Source: Halobacteriovoraceae bacterium (GTDB lineage: Bacteria; Bdellovibrionota; Bacteriovoracia; Bacteriovoracales; Bacteriovoracaceae). Taken from it: a stretch of 50,875 bases of DNA. The translations under genes were made by a program, and so were the position numbers. Shown here one piece after another: positions 22,587 to 32,293 of this stretch. The stretch is from contig PASN01000022.1 in NCBI GenBank assembly GCA_002711995.1, positions 1 through 50,875 on the forward strand. The letters run 5' to 3'. The notes below the pieces were generated by a model that saw only the letters and a program-made list of their open reading frames with translations, searched no databases and was not told where the DNA came from. The number at the start of each line of letters is the position of its first letter. The first letter of the stretch is position 1.

Positions 22587-24377
22587 ATGAAAAAACTGGT
22601 CGCACTCTTTTTATTAATAAGCTCATTCGGCGCACATGCAGATTTAAAGCTGTTTGATCTCATTCGAGATGGGGAGCACAACTACTTTATTCACCACAGG
22701 TGTAGGGAGTTCTTTTTAGACGAAGACAATAGAAAGCTCTTAGTTAATCAAGCTCTTCAAGAAGCCACCAGCACCTTAGAAGAACTTGGCTTTGACAAAT
22801 ATTATTTCCACTACACCAACAACACCTATCCTAAAAATTTAATCGAAAGAAAAGGTATAGCTGGATTTGAGGATATTTTAAAGTATCAAATGACTCACTT
22901 CGGGGCACTCGATAATGTATCCGGGGTAGGTCTATATGTTGCTGCGAACCCATTTAGCTCTGCAACCTACGGTAACAACCAAATAATGCTCACAATCGAT
23001 CAATCGGCAAGAGTGTTTGATGAGTACAACTATTCTAGTAAGAAGGTCCTCCCCAATGCCATTTACGAAGTTAATAGACAAAGAAAGGGATTTGAAAGTT
23101 GCAACTATAGACTTCAGAAATCGGTAATATGGGATGAAAATGGTATTGATCTAGTTTTCTACTCTTATGGAGATGAATGGTTTGTCATTTTTAATGAGGA
23201 CATCATTGAAGACACTGAAATCACCAATACCGGAACAAGTAGGGGCTTTGGTATTCTTAGAAAGATGAAAGAAAAACAAAATATTGCTCCCTTATTTGAC
23301 AACTCTTGGGAGTTTGGAACAAAACAAAAGTATGTTCACCTTTTGGGCTTCAATGGTTATGAGCTGGATGAATTACTTGAGCAAAGCCTAGGTTCTGTAA
23401 ATTTAAAAGGAAATGAGAAGCTCTACTTAGCGATGTTAGAGAGATTCCAGCCTTCGGATTATAAGGAAGCGGTGGGAAAAATCAGATACGTTTATAAAGA
23501 CATCGATTCCGTCCTTATAAATGAGGGATTGGAACATAATGATAACTCTGAAGTTCGTGAGCAATACTTAGAAATATTGTTATCAGGCACAATCCCCACA
23601 AATAAGAAGACCTTAGTAGATAATCTAATTTTACTTAGCAACAAGAAAGATATAAAAAATGAAGACGTAATTAAAGTGGCAAAAGAAAACTCAGCTATGG
23701 ATATACTATCCAAAGAGTACGAAGCAATTAGTTACAACAGGGAGTTAAAATCCAAGTTAATCATAGAGTTTTTAAACAGTGACCAGGGGATATTTGAGAG
23801 TTTCTTGCCTTCACAGAAAAACAATTTAATTTTTAATTATCTCATAGAGGGTGACCCTTCATTGATGCCTCAATTTGTGGGACGTCTTCAAGAAGTAGGA
23901 GTCGACTTGGAAGAGTGGTATAAAATTACAAGTAAAGCTAGATATCCAAGAGGCAATGATTCTATTTTTTTGGCAGAGGTAATTAAACTTCGTCCCGAAC
24001 TAGCGACACCTTCATATGAGGATGAGAAAAGCTTCAAATTTTCCTATGAATCATTTCACAAAGACGGTCATGCAGCTTCCTTACTTTCAGCTCCATTCGT
24101 ACTAAATGATCAAGAACTGATCGAAAAATTAATGGCCTATGTATCTGAAGACTATCCTAAGATCACAGGCCATATCGAGCCCTTTATGGCCTACTATCTG
24201 GAACATGACAGGCCTGAGTTTATGGAGTCGCATATCAAAACTATCCTATGTGAAAAGATCGACGGATACAAAGGTTTAAGACAATGGTATAAGGCCGCAC
24301 AAGAAGACGAAGAGAGATCTGCTAGAAAAGACATTTGGATTGAAAAATGTGACGTAAGTTGGCCTTATCTTTGGTAG
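22587..24377 (+). CDS. Exported ADP-ribosyltransferase-like protein (short paralog)
   Basis: A 596-residue protein with a signal peptide (ending AHA, residue 18). Residues about 70-210 resemble an ART fold of the H-Y-E kind: His75 in YFHYTN, Tyr117 in SGVGLYVAANPFSSATYG, and Glu204 in WFVIFNEDII. Compare the PARP/diphtheria toxin order of His, GxY...S..Y, then E. The remaining 380 residues are helical and repeat-like. The tail from residue 550 on, ending WIEKCDVSWPYLW, is nearly the same as in the 1005-residue paralog at 32643-35660. ART activity is inferred from motif order only. A secreted effector is plausible; a structural or regulatory role cannot be ruled out. Confidence 0.7.
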   Translation: MKKLVALFLLISSFGAHADLKLFDLIRDGEHNYFIHHRCREFFLDEDNRKLLVNQALQEATSTLEELGFDKYYFHYTNNTYPKNLIERKGIAGFEDILKYQMTHFGALDNVSGVGLYVAANPFSSATYGNNQIMLTIDQSARVFDEYNYSSKKVLPNAIYEVNRQRKGFESCNYRLQKSVIWDENGIDLVFYSYGDEWFVIFNEDIIEDTEITNTGTSRGFGILRKMKEKQNIAPLFDNSWEFGTKQKYVHLLGFNGYELDELLEQSLGSVNLKGNEKLYLAMLERFQPSDYKEAVGKIRYVYKDIDSVLINEGLEHNDNSEVREQYLEILLSGTIPTNKKTLVDNLILLSNKKDIKNEDVIKVAKENSAMDILSKEYEAISYNRELKSKLIIEFLNSDQGIFESFLPSQKNNLIFNYLIEGDPSLMPQFVGRLQEVGVDLEEWYKITSKARYPRGNDSIFLAEVIKLRPELATPSYEDEKSFKFSYESFHKDGHAASLLSAPFVLNDQELIEKLMAYVSEDYPKITGHIEPFMAYYLEHDRPEFMESHIKTILCEKIDGYKGLRQWYKAAQEDEERSARKDIWIEKCDVSWPYLW

Positions 24378-24378
24378 G

Positions 24379-26385
24379 TTAAAATATCTGAACAGGGTCG
24401 ACATCAATTTTATAGCTCACATTTGATATGGACTTATAGTTTTGTTCAAAGGTGTTAAGTAGATTGTGAAGCTGGTTTACATTCTCAGTCTTAAGCATGA
24501 TGGCCCATGTGAATTGGTTTGCCTTCTTCTCAATTGTAAGAGGACTTGGACCCATAAGCCTCACCTCGGGAAAATTAGTTGCAATAACCTTTTGAAGATT
24601 ATTGGCCACCTCGCCTATCGTTTTAACAACACGATCTCTAAATCTAGAACTAAAATACAAAATGGTCATCTTAGAATAAGGTGGGCAAAAGCAAATTTGT
24701 CTGAGCATCAATTCGTCTTTATAGAATCCATCAAAGGAATTTTCCCGAATAAAATGGAATACATTGTGCTCAGGAGTCATGGTTTGAACTAGCACTTCAC
24801 TGTCTGGATTATACCTTCCGGCCCTCCCAGCAACCTGCTTGGCAAGTTGATACATTCTCTCCGTAGAGCGAAAATCTGAAAAGTTGAGCATCGAGTCCAC
24901 GCCGAGCATGACAACTAAGTTCACTTTCTCGAAATTATGGCCTTTTGCAAGCATCTGGGTTCCAACAAATATATCAATTTCTTTACTATGAAACCTATCC
25001 AGTTTGTCGTTCAGGTCCTTTAAAGTGCTAATCTCGTCCCTGTCAAAACGCTCCGTTTTATATTCAGGCATCTCCTTCTTAAGAACGCTCTCCACTTTTT
25101 CAGTACCAAAGCCTTTATTGAGTAAAGATATCGATCCACAATCTGGACATTTCTCCGGAAGGGGCTGCTTGTATTCGCAGTGAGCACAACTTAAAAGATT
25201 TCTTCGTTTAAAATATCTAAGGTTGTTTTCACACCCACATTTTTCGTTCATAAACTGGTGCCCGCAAGAGCGGCATTGCACGTAATGGGAATATCCAAGC
25301 TTGTTTATGAAAATCAAAACCTGCTCCCCCATCTCAAGTCTTTTTCGAATGGCCGCTAAGGTTTCAGGCATTAGAGGATATGCAGGGTCGTTTTCTTTAA
25401 ACTGGTTTTTAGCGTCGAGGAGGCGCAGTTTCGGAAAATGTCCCTCACCAACTCTATTTTTTAATGTGTAGTAGTGGCGACCGCCTGCTCCTTTGGAGAA
25501 AAGGTGATAGTTCTCCATTGTAGGTGTGGCACTTCCCAGCACAACTGTGGCATTAGATAGCTGTGCCTTTTTTATGGCCACATCTCGGCCGTTGTACGGG
25601 CATCTGTCATTTTGTTTAAAGGAGTTGTCATGCTCCTCATCTACAACGACCAATCCAAGGTTTTGTATTGGAAGAAAGATTGAGCTTCTAACACCCATTA
25701 CAAGCACAGGTTCCTTGGACTCTTTTAAAGCTTTCCAAATATTGTATTTTTCAGATGGTGTAACACCACTGTGATAGGAGAAGACTTTATGTCCTAAGTA
25801 GGCCTGAAACATTTTTACAAACTGTGGGGTAAGATTAATCTCAGGAAGAAGAAATTGAGCGGATCTTCCACTCTCCAATACTTTTTTTATGAGGTAAAGA
25901 TATACTAAAGATTTTCCAGAACCTGTAACCCCGTGAATATAATGTTGAGAAAAACCGGAGTCCAAACCGCTTTCGATAGCGTCGTAAACCTCTTTTTGAT
26001 CAGGACTTAAATCGAAAGGCAGATCCTTTCCATCACCATCTTCAAACTTTGGTTTCTTTGGTCTTTTTAAAATTTTAGGAAGGCTGTCAAAGATAAGCTT
26101 GCCCAAAGAATAGTGATAATACTTTGACATCCACTTGTAGATTTCAAGCTCGTTTTTATCAAGAGAAAAAGAGCCTTCGATTTTCCCCTCGAGCTCTTTG
26201 ACCTTTGAATTATCCACGTCGTCAATTTGTTCGGGAGAGCTGACACCCATTACAACGCCTTGGCTCTTACGCTTGCCCAGCGGCACGTTGACCAGGTCGC
26301 CAATAAAAAGCTCTTCACTTGATTTATAGGTTAATTCGCTATTAATCTTGGGAAAGTTTACCGCAACTTGATAGTAACTACTCAT
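24379..26385 (-). CDS. priA: Primosomal protein N' (replication restart helicase PriA)
   Basis: A 668-residue 3'-5' helicase that reloads the replisome at stalled forks. It has an N-terminal DNA-binding domain, Walker A GVTGSGKS at about 150-157, DEEH, and the zinc module with paired cysteines CRSC..CGC..CAHC..CPDC at about residues 375-425. QMLAKGHNFEKVNLVV and QVAGRAGRY are helicase motifs V and VI. It overlaps cdd by eight bases and is last in the uvrA-pyrC-cdd-priA operon. Its stop lies one base from that of the convergent gene. Confidence 0.96.
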   Translation of the reverse strand: MSSYYQVAVNFPKINSELTYKSSEELFIGDLVNVPLGKRKSQGVVMGVSSPEQIDDVDNSKVKELEGKIEGSFSLDKNELEIYKWMSKYYHYSLGKLIFDSLPKILKRPKKPKFEDGDGKDLPFDLSPDQKEVYDAIESGLDSGFSQHYIHGVTGSGKSLVYLYLIKKVLESGRSAQFLLPEINLTPQFVKMFQAYLGHKVFSYHSGVTPSEKYNIWKALKESKEPVLVMGVRSSIFLPIQNLGLVVVDEEHDNSFKQNDRCPYNGRDVAIKKAQLSNATVVLGSATPTMENYHLFSKGAGGRHYYTLKNRVGEGHFPKLRLLDAKNQFKENDPAYPLMPETLAAIRKRLEMGEQVLIFINKLGYSHYVQCRSCGHQFMNEKCGCENNLRYFKRRNLLSCAHCEYKQPLPEKCPDCGSISLLNKGFGTEKVESVLKKEMPEYKTERFDRDEISTLKDLNDKLDRFHSKEIDIFVGTQMLAKGHNFEKVNLVVMLGVDSMLNFSDFRSTERMYQLAKQVAGRAGRYNPDSEVLVQTMTPEHNVFHFIRENSFDGFYKDELMLRQICFCPPYSKMTILYFSSRFRDRVVKTIGEVANNLQKVIATNFPEVRLMGPSPLTIEKKANQFTWAIMLKTENVNQLHNLLNTFEQNYKSISNVSYKIDVDPVQIF

Positions 26386-26809
26386 CTAATACTTTTGGCA
26401 ACTCACTATATTGATTTGGCATAAGGTCTTTGAATTTAACCTTTTTAAGAATTTCATCTTTATTTGCAATATAGATGTCGAGCTCTGGAGAACAGAATTC
26501 AGACATCACCTGCAGGCAGACTCCACATGGCAATAAAGCTGGCCTAGTGTTGGAGCACACCACAACAAATTCTATTTCAGGTTTGCCACCAAGTTTTGTA
26601 ACCATCCCGGAAACAGCACTTCTTTCTGCGCAAACACTGGCGCCATTAACGACAACTTCCCCATTAGAGCCGTGAAAAATTTCATCAGAGCCCTTGGCCT
26701 TCATCGCAGCACCAACTTTGACCTTGGAGTAGTCAGCGTAGGCGTTTTCTCTGGCCTTTTGGGCCAACTTGAAGGCTTTTTGTACAATATCGCTAATAGG
26801 CTCTTTCAT
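26378..26809 (-). CDS. cdd: Cytidine deaminase
   Basis: A 143-residue homotetrameric-type zinc enzyme that deaminates cytidine and deoxycytidine for pyrimidine salvage. The catalytic motif CAERSA and the PCGVC zinc ligands are present, with the FHGSNGEVVVNGAS substrate segment before them. GGAG precedes the ATG. It is downstream of pyrC, forming a pyrimidine pair inside a DNA-repair operon. Confidence 0.95.
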   Translation of the reverse strand: MKEPISDIVQKAFKLAQKARENAYADYSKVKVGAAMKAKGSDEIFHGSNGEVVVNGASVCAERSAVSGMVTKLGGKPEIEFVVVCSNTRPALLPCGVCLQVMSEFCSPELDIYIANKDEILKKVKFKDLMPNQYSELPKVLDE

Positions 26810-26826
26810 TAATTCTCCAATAAATA

Positions 26827-28134
26827 TTATAGGTCTGAGTGCACGACTCTCCCCTCTAATAGGGTAAGTTTAGCGCGGCCAAACAGTTTTAGGCCAATAA
26901 AGGGTGAATTTTTGGACTTGGAGGCAAATTGAGAAGGGTCAACGGTGTATTCGCGATCCAAATCAAATAGGGCCAAATCCGCCAATTCTCCCTCCTCAAG
27001 TCTTCCATGGGGCAGGTTAAAAAGTTCAGCGGCCCTAAGACTCATGAGCTCAATACAGCGGCCCAAACTAATCTTCCCAGTTTTTACAAACTTTGTATAA
27101 ATTAATGGAAAAGCTGTTTCCAGTCCAATAATGCCAAATGGCGCTTTTTCTATGTGTGCTTCTTTCTCATGAGGAGCATGAGGCGCATGGTCTGTGGCAA
27201 TAGCGTCGATTGTGCCATCGATTAGCGCTTCAACACAGGCCTGCCTGTCTTCTTTTGATCTAAGTGGAGGGTTCATCTTCCAATTGGCGTCCAAGGTGCC
27301 ATCTTCCCTCTCTGGGATATCCTCATCACACAGTAAAAGGTGGTGGGGCGAAACCTCTGCCGTCACGTTAAGACCTTTGCTTTTTGCTTCCCTAACATGT
27401 TCTATGGATTTTTTGGTGGAAATATGAAGCACATGGTAGTGAGCGCCTGTTTGTTCTGAATACGCACACCCTCGCCTTACGTGTTCGGACTCTGAATTTG
27501 AATCAATGCCCTTTATTCCGTACTTCTCACTTATTTTGCCTTTATGAATAGAGCCGCCCATTGAGAGGGATTCATCCTCGCTATGGTCCAGAATCGGCAA
27601 GCTAAACTCTTTTGCTTGCTTCATGGCCTTTAAAAAAACTTCGTCTTTTTGAACGCCTTTTCCATCGTCAGTTATGGCAACTGCGCCTGCATCCTTAAGC
27701 TTTTTAAAGTCAGTGATCTCTTCACCCTTCAGATTGAATGATAGCGCCCCAGTTGGGTACACACGGCAAAGCCCAACTTCTTTTTGTTTATTCCACATTG
27801 CTTCAACGACTTCTGGATTATCTGCAGTCGGAGAAGTGTTGGGCATCGACACAACTGCTGTGAATCCGCCACGAGCCGCGGTCTTACTACCCGATTCGAT
27901 GTCTTCCTTATACTCCATTCCAGGTTCCCTAAAATGAACCTGAGGATCAACTAGCCCTGGAGAAAGAAACATTCCTTTCCCGTCTATAATGTTTCCTTTG
28001 AAATCTTCTATTGGAGTTTGGGACAACTTCGACACTCTTCCCTTTTCTATTAGACAATCTACCGAATATAATTGGTCTTTGTTGTCAAGGCCTAGATATC
28101 TACCCAACGTCTTCGCATTTTGAATGAGTGTCAT
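26827..28134 (-). CDS. pyrC: Dihydroorotase (class I)
   Basis: A 435-residue amidohydrolase closing carbamoyl-aspartate to dihydroorotate in pyrimidine synthesis. Motifs are DPQVHFREPG, GFTAVVSMPNTSP, ILDHSED, HISTKK, VSPHHLLL and IATDHAPH. The first metal histidine of the usual DxHxHxRE is Gln here (DPQVHFRE), a variant that I recall from other bacterial dihydroorotases. Other metal ligands are kept, so it is probably active. It lies 11 bases after uvrA. Confidence 0.92.
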   Translation of the reverse strand: MTLIQNAKTLGRYLGLDNKDQLYSVDCLIEKGRVSKLSQTPIEDFKGNIIDGKGMFLSPGLVDPQVHFREPGMEYKEDIESGSKTAARGGFTAVVSMPNTSPTADNPEVVEAMWNKQKEVGLCRVYPTGALSFNLKGEEITDFKKLKDAGAVAITDDGKGVQKDEVFLKAMKQAKEFSLPILDHSEDESLSMGGSIHKGKISEKYGIKGIDSNSESEHVRRGCAYSEQTGAHYHVLHISTKKSIEHVREAKSKGLNVTAEVSPHHLLLCDEDIPEREDGTLDANWKMNPPLRSKEDRQACVEALIDGTIDAIATDHAPHAPHEKEAHIEKAPFGIIGLETAFPLIYTKFVKTGKISLGRCIELMSLRAAELFNLPHGRLEEGELADLALFDLDREYTVDPSQFASKSKNSPFIGLKLFGRAKLTLLEGRVVHSDL

Positions 28135-28145
28135 GGATCAATCCT

Positions 28146-30938
28146 TTATAGCAATTTTTTAAGGTACTTTCCTGTAAGTGACTTCTTGTTTTTAACCACT
28201 TCCTCGGGGGTGCCCTGAGAAACAATTTGACCACCACCTTTTCCGCCTTCAGGCCCAAGATCAAGGATATAGTCAGCGCTTTTGATAACGTCAAGATTGT
28301 GTTCGATGACGACAACGCTGTGGCCTTTATCAACAAGCTTGTTCATAGCATTCAATAGTACTTGAATGTCTTGGAAGTGAAGCCCTGTGGTAGGTTCATC
28401 CAAAATATAAAGACACTTTCCACGAGTAGCCTTGCTAAGCTCTCTGGAGAGCTTCATCCTTTGCGCCTCACCGCCAGAAAGAGTTGTTGAGGACTGGCCG
28501 AGTTTTATATATCCAAGTCCGATTTCATCTAAAACCTTAAGCGCTCTGTGAATTTTTTTGTGATTGTGAAAAAAGTCTTTTGCTTCTTCTATAGTCATAT
28601 CGAGAACATCAGCGATGTTCTTTCCACGATATTCAATATTTAAAGTTTCTTGATTGTACCTTTTTCCAGAACACTCCGCGCATGTAACGTAGACATCAGG
28701 GAGAAAATTCATCTCGACTTTGATAACTCCATTCCCTTCACAGGTTTCACACCTGCCGCCTTTCACATTAAAACTGAACCTTCCGTTTTTATAGCCCCTA
28801 ACCTTTGCTTCGTTTGTGTTTGCAAAAAGATTTCTGATACTATCAAAAAGCTTGGTATAGGTTGCAGGATTGGACTTTGGAGTTCGTCCTATTGGCGATT
28901 GATCAATCTCCAATATCTGATCAACATTTTCAACTCCACTAATGGACTTGAAGTATTCTTTTGATCTAACATGCTTTCCAAAAAAATTCTTCACTCCAGG
29001 CGCCAAGGCCTTGTGGACCAAGGTGGACTTTCCAGAGCCACTGACGCCACTAACTACAACCAAACCTTCCAAAGGGATCCTGGCATTAAGACCTTTAAGG
29101 TTGTTGATGGTGACGCCCTTCAGCTCAATAAATTTATCAAGCTTCCTTCTCTGCTTAGGAGTTGCAATTTTCTTTTTACCGCTAAGGTACTGCGCAGTTA
29201 TTGAATTCTTTTTGGAAAACTGCTTTGGATTGCCCTGAGCAACAATTTCCCCGCCATGCACTCCAGCTCCAGGGCCTATGTCGATAAGATAATCCGATGC
29301 CAGCATAGTGTCTTCGTCATGTTCAACGACAATCACGGTGTTTCCAATATCCCTAAGACTTTTCAAAGTTTCAATAAGCCGGTCGTTATCTCTTTGATGC
29401 AACCCAATACTTGGTTCATCAAGAACGTACAAAACACCGCTTAGCGCCGAACCAATTTGGGTTGCGAGTCTTATTCTTTGCGCCTCGCCACCAGAGAGTG
29501 TGTTGGCGGCCCTATTAAGAGTTAAATAAGAAAGTCCCACATCGTTTAGAAACTTTAAGCGGTTGTTTATTTCTTTAAGAAGCTTTTTGGCGATGATTGC
29601 TTTAGTGCCTTTAAATTTAAGCTTTTTGAAGAATTGATAAGACTCATCAATCGGCATTTTGGAAATATCCATTATTCCATGATCTTTGACTTTTACTGCT
29701 CTTGCATAGTCATTGAGTCTTTGTCCATCACAGCTTGGACACTCCTCAATGTTCATATACTCTTGAAGTTCATTTCTTATTTTTTCAGATCCAGTCTCGT
29801 TGTACTTCTTCTCAAGCCAAGTCTCAATTCCTGGGAAGGCCTTTTTGAATGTGTACTTTGAGTTTTCAGACTCAAAGTTGTAAGTATATTCTTTTGAGCT
29901 TCCTTCTAAGACTGTTTTTCTAACCTTCTTCGGCCATTTTTTAAGAGGAGTGTCTTCACTAACACCTTCTGCGTCTAAAATGCATTTAACCATTTGATAA
30001 TAGAATCCGCTTCTCTTTGCCATTGGAGCGATCGCTCCCTCGCTAAATGAAAGCGCCTCATCAGCGATGTATTTATTTTTATCAAAGACCTTTGTTTCTC
30101 CAAGGCCATTGCATTTCGAGCAAGCTCCCAACGGTGAGTTAAAAGAGAATAACCTTGGCTCCAACTCGGGGTAGCTTTTATTGCTTTTATGACTGTAGAA
30201 GTGTTCTGAGTAAAACTCTTCTTCATCATCCGAGAGCACAAAAATATTTCCCTCGCCGATTTTGAGAGCTTGTTCAACGCTGTCTGATAGACGTCCTTTA
30301 ATGCCGTCTTTTACGACAATTCTATCAATGACAACTTCTGCGTTGTTCTTTTTAGTCTTATGGAGCTTTACCGACTCATCAAGTGGCAGAATTTCTCCAT
30401 TTGCTCTAATTTTCGAAAAGCCCATCGACATAAATTTGCCAAGAAGCTCTTTGTGCTCTCCTTTTTGATTGGAGACTATAGGAGCAAGAATCTGTAGTTT
30501 AGTTTTAGCTTTCTTCTCCAATAACTTCTCAACAATCTGTTGAGCGGACTGGGCCTCTAAGAGCTCACCTGATTCAGGACAGTAGGCATCCCCGGCCCTA
30601 GCGAAAAGCACTCTCAAATAGTCATAGACCTCGGTAATTGTCCCAACTGTCGATCTAGGATTGTTGCCTGTGGATTTTTGATCGATGGCTATGGCGGGAG
30701 ATAATCCTGTAACACTTTCAACATCTGGTGGTTCCATTTGCCCTAAGAATTGCCTAGCGTATGAGCTCAGCGATTCTATGTATCTCCTTTGACCCTCTGC
30801 ATACAAAGTGTCAAAAGCAAGAGAAGACTTACCAGAGCCTGATGGCCCTGTAATAACTGTCAAAGTGTTCCTAGGAATGTCCACTTCGATGTTTTTCAAA
30901 TTGTGGGCCTTTGCGCCTCTAATTGATATATGGTCCAT
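28146..30938 (-). CDS. uvrA: Excinuclease ABC subunit A
   Basis: A 930-residue damage-recognition ATPase of nucleotide excision repair. It has two ABC modules with Walker A GPSGSGKS (residues 31-38) and GVSGSGKST (about 640), two LSGGEAQR signatures and DEPSIGLH/DEPTTGLH Walker B segments. Zinc modules are at CSKCNGLGE and at CETCEGNG...CAECSGKR. Its length is normal. It is the first gene of the operon and divergent from the FecR-domain gene. No recognisable LexA box is seen in the 57-bp gap. Confidence 0.97.
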   Translation of the reverse strand: MDHISIRGAKAHNLKNIEVDIPRNTLTVITGPSGSGKSSLAFDTLYAEGQRRYIESLSSYARQFLGQMEPPDVESVTGLSPAIAIDQKSTGNNPRSTVGTITEVYDYLRVLFARAGDAYCPESGELLEAQSAQQIVEKLLEKKAKTKLQILAPIVSNQKGEHKELLGKFMSMGFSKIRANGEILPLDESVKLHKTKKNNAEVVIDRIVVKDGIKGRLSDSVEQALKIGEGNIFVLSDDEEEFYSEHFYSHKSNKSYPELEPRLFSFNSPLGACSKCNGLGETKVFDKNKYIADEALSFSEGAIAPMAKRSGFYYQMVKCILDAEGVSEDTPLKKWPKKVRKTVLEGSSKEYTYNFESENSKYTFKKAFPGIETWLEKKYNETGSEKIRNELQEYMNIEECPSCDGQRLNDYARAVKVKDHGIMDISKMPIDESYQFFKKLKFKGTKAIIAKKLLKEINNRLKFLNDVGLSYLTLNRAANTLSGGEAQRIRLATQIGSALSGVLYVLDEPSIGLHQRDNDRLIETLKSLRDIGNTVIVVEHDEDTMLASDYLIDIGPGAGVHGGEIVAQGNPKQFSKKNSITAQYLSGKKKIATPKQRRKLDKFIELKGVTINNLKGLNARIPLEGLVVVSGVSGSGKSTLVHKALAPGVKNFFGKHVRSKEYFKSISGVENVDQILEIDQSPIGRTPKSNPATYTKLFDSIRNLFANTNEAKVRGYKNGRFSFNVKGGRCETCEGNGVIKVEMNFLPDVYVTCAECSGKRYNQETLNIEYRGKNIADVLDMTIEEAKDFFHNHKKIHRALKVLDEIGLGYIKLGQSSTTLSGGEAQRMKLSRELSKATRGKCLYILDEPTTGLHFQDIQVLLNAMNKLVDKGHSVVVIEHNLDVIKSADYILDLGPEGGKGGGQIVSQGTPEEVVKNKKSLTGKYLKKLL

Positions 30939-30958
30939 GGGAGTATCTTAACGAATTA

Positions 30959-30997
30959 ATTAGACTTCATCTATAGAACTTTTTATAGTTGTCTAAT
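30959..30997. promoter_or_regulatory. Nested inverted repeats in the uvrA/fecR-like divergent promoter
   Basis: Perfect arms ATTAGAC (30959-30965) and GTCTAAT (30991-30997) enclose CTATA/TATAG (30971-30975, 30984-30988). They fill most of the 57-bp gap and reach the start codon of the FecR-domain gene, so a bound protein would affect both genes. Confidence 0.35.
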
Positions 30998-31589
30998 GAA
31001 GACCATTTTAATTAGTACCCTATTGCTTTTTTCCATTAACTCTTTGGCCAATGTTGCAATAATTGAGCAATTAAGAGGTCAGGTATTTCTAGGCACCGCC
31101 AAATTGAAGGAGAAGGCCCGAATAAAACAGGCCGGAGTTCTTCGCTCTGAAAGTGGATCCTTTGCAAAAATTCACATTCCCCACATGGCATCAACCATAG
31201 TTCTTGGCCCAAATTCAAAGCTAGAGTTAAAACTTAATAAAAAAAATAACCAGTTAACTCTCACAGACGGTCTTGCCCGCTGGATAAGCAACAACACCAA
31301 ACCAAGCTTGAAGTCTAAAAGGTCAATTTCCACCGAATCTGCGGTAATGGGAGTTAGAGGCACTGACTTTCTATTGGTGGCAAACACGCTCTTAAAAGAA
31401 ACGGAAATTGTCATGTTTGAAGGCCAGGTTGACTTTAAAAACCGTGCAGATCCAAGTGACGCCAGACTATTGGAGAAAAATCAGTGGGGCGGCCTAGGTG
31501 GACGCTTTGGAGGAGAAATCGGCAAAGTCCTAACTCTACCTCCAAACATTATTGAGGCCTTTAAGGGGAAGATCCCTAAAAACCTCTAG
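30996..31589 (+). CDS. Exported FecR-domain protein
   Basis: A 197-residue protein with a signal peptide (ending SLA) and a FecR-like domain: VAIIEQLRGQVFLG, SGSFAKIHIPHMASTIVLGP, ESAVMGVRGTDFLLV and EIVMFEGQVDFKNR. This domain is common in exported proteins that bind the envelope or signal across it. There is no membrane helix or sigma factor partner here, so a classical FecIR system is unlikely. It is divergent from uvrA and converges on the sugar transferase with interlocked stop codons. Confidence 0.85.
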   Translation: MKTILISTLLLFSINSLANVAIIEQLRGQVFLGTAKLKEKARIKQAGVLRSESGSFAKIHIPHMASTIVLGPNSKLELKLNKKNNQLTLTDGLARWISNNTKPSLKSKRSISTESAVMGVRGTDFLLVANTLLKETEIVMFEGQVDFKNRADPSDARLLEKNQWGGLGGRFGGEIGKVLTLPPNIIEAFKGKIPKNL

Positions 31590-32293
31590 CCATCGAGAAC
31601 AACGTTTGCTGTTGATCGCATGAGCACCATTTTTTTGGCGGTGTGATACGCTATCAACAGGTTTAAAAACACGCTGTGTCTGTGGTTTATATACATCAAA
31701 TCATACTTCAGCTTTTCTTTTGCAGGAGCATCATACCCGCAAGCAATTTGTGCAAGCCCAGTAATCCCAGGCTCCACTTCATGTCTTTTTTCATAGTTAT
31801 CAATCTCTTGCTCAAAAACTAAAGTAAATTCAGGTCTCTCAGGTCTAGTACCAATAAATACCATATCCCCTTTCATAACATTTATAAGTTGGGGCAACTC
31901 ATCTAGGTGAGACTTTCTGAGCAACCTTCCAAGAGGTGTAATTCTTGGATCTCCCTCCCAGCTAAGGGTATGGCCTGTGGATTCCTCTGCATTCACCACC
32001 ATGGTTCTAAATTTTAAAACTTCAAACAGTTTTCCGTTTTTTCCAACTCTGGTTTGTTTGTACAACAAAGGTCCAGGCATAAAGGCCTTGATTCCAAATG
32101 ACACAATGAAAAGTACTGGAGAGAAAACAATTAAAAGTATCACCGCGCAGAGGCGGTCTATCAAATTGAGCTCAGCCCCTGCCACTGAAAACTCATCAAA
32201 GTACCACTTAAGACCTGGATCGATCCACCTCGCCTGGACATCACTTTCTATATTAAGCGCACTTGGGTTTCCTTGAATTGTTGAAGTCTTCAT
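31586..32293 (-). CDS. Undecaprenyl-phosphate sugar-1-phosphate transferase
   Basis: A 235-residue initiating glycosyltransferase of the short (PglC/WcaJ-C) type. It has one membrane-embedded helix (about residues 45-72), then KQTRVGKNGKLFEVLKFRTM, the SHLDELPQLINVMKGDM core and GTRPERPEF. It transfers a sugar phosphate to lipid carrier to start a polysaccharide repeat. The long N-terminal membrane half of WbaP-type enzymes is absent. It marks the left edge of the polysaccharide locus. Confidence 0.92.
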   Translation of the reverse strand: MKTSTIQGNPSALNIESDVQARWIDPGLKWYFDEFSVAGAELNLIDRLCAVILLIVFSPVLFIVSFGIKAFMPGPLLYKQTRVGKNGKLFEVLKFRTMVVNAEESTGHTLSWEGDPRITPLGRLLRKSHLDELPQLINVMKGDMVFIGTRPERPEFTLVFEQEIDNYEKRHEVEPGITGLAQIACGYDAPAKEKLKYDLMYINHRHSVFLNLLIAYHTAKKMVLMRSTANVVLDG

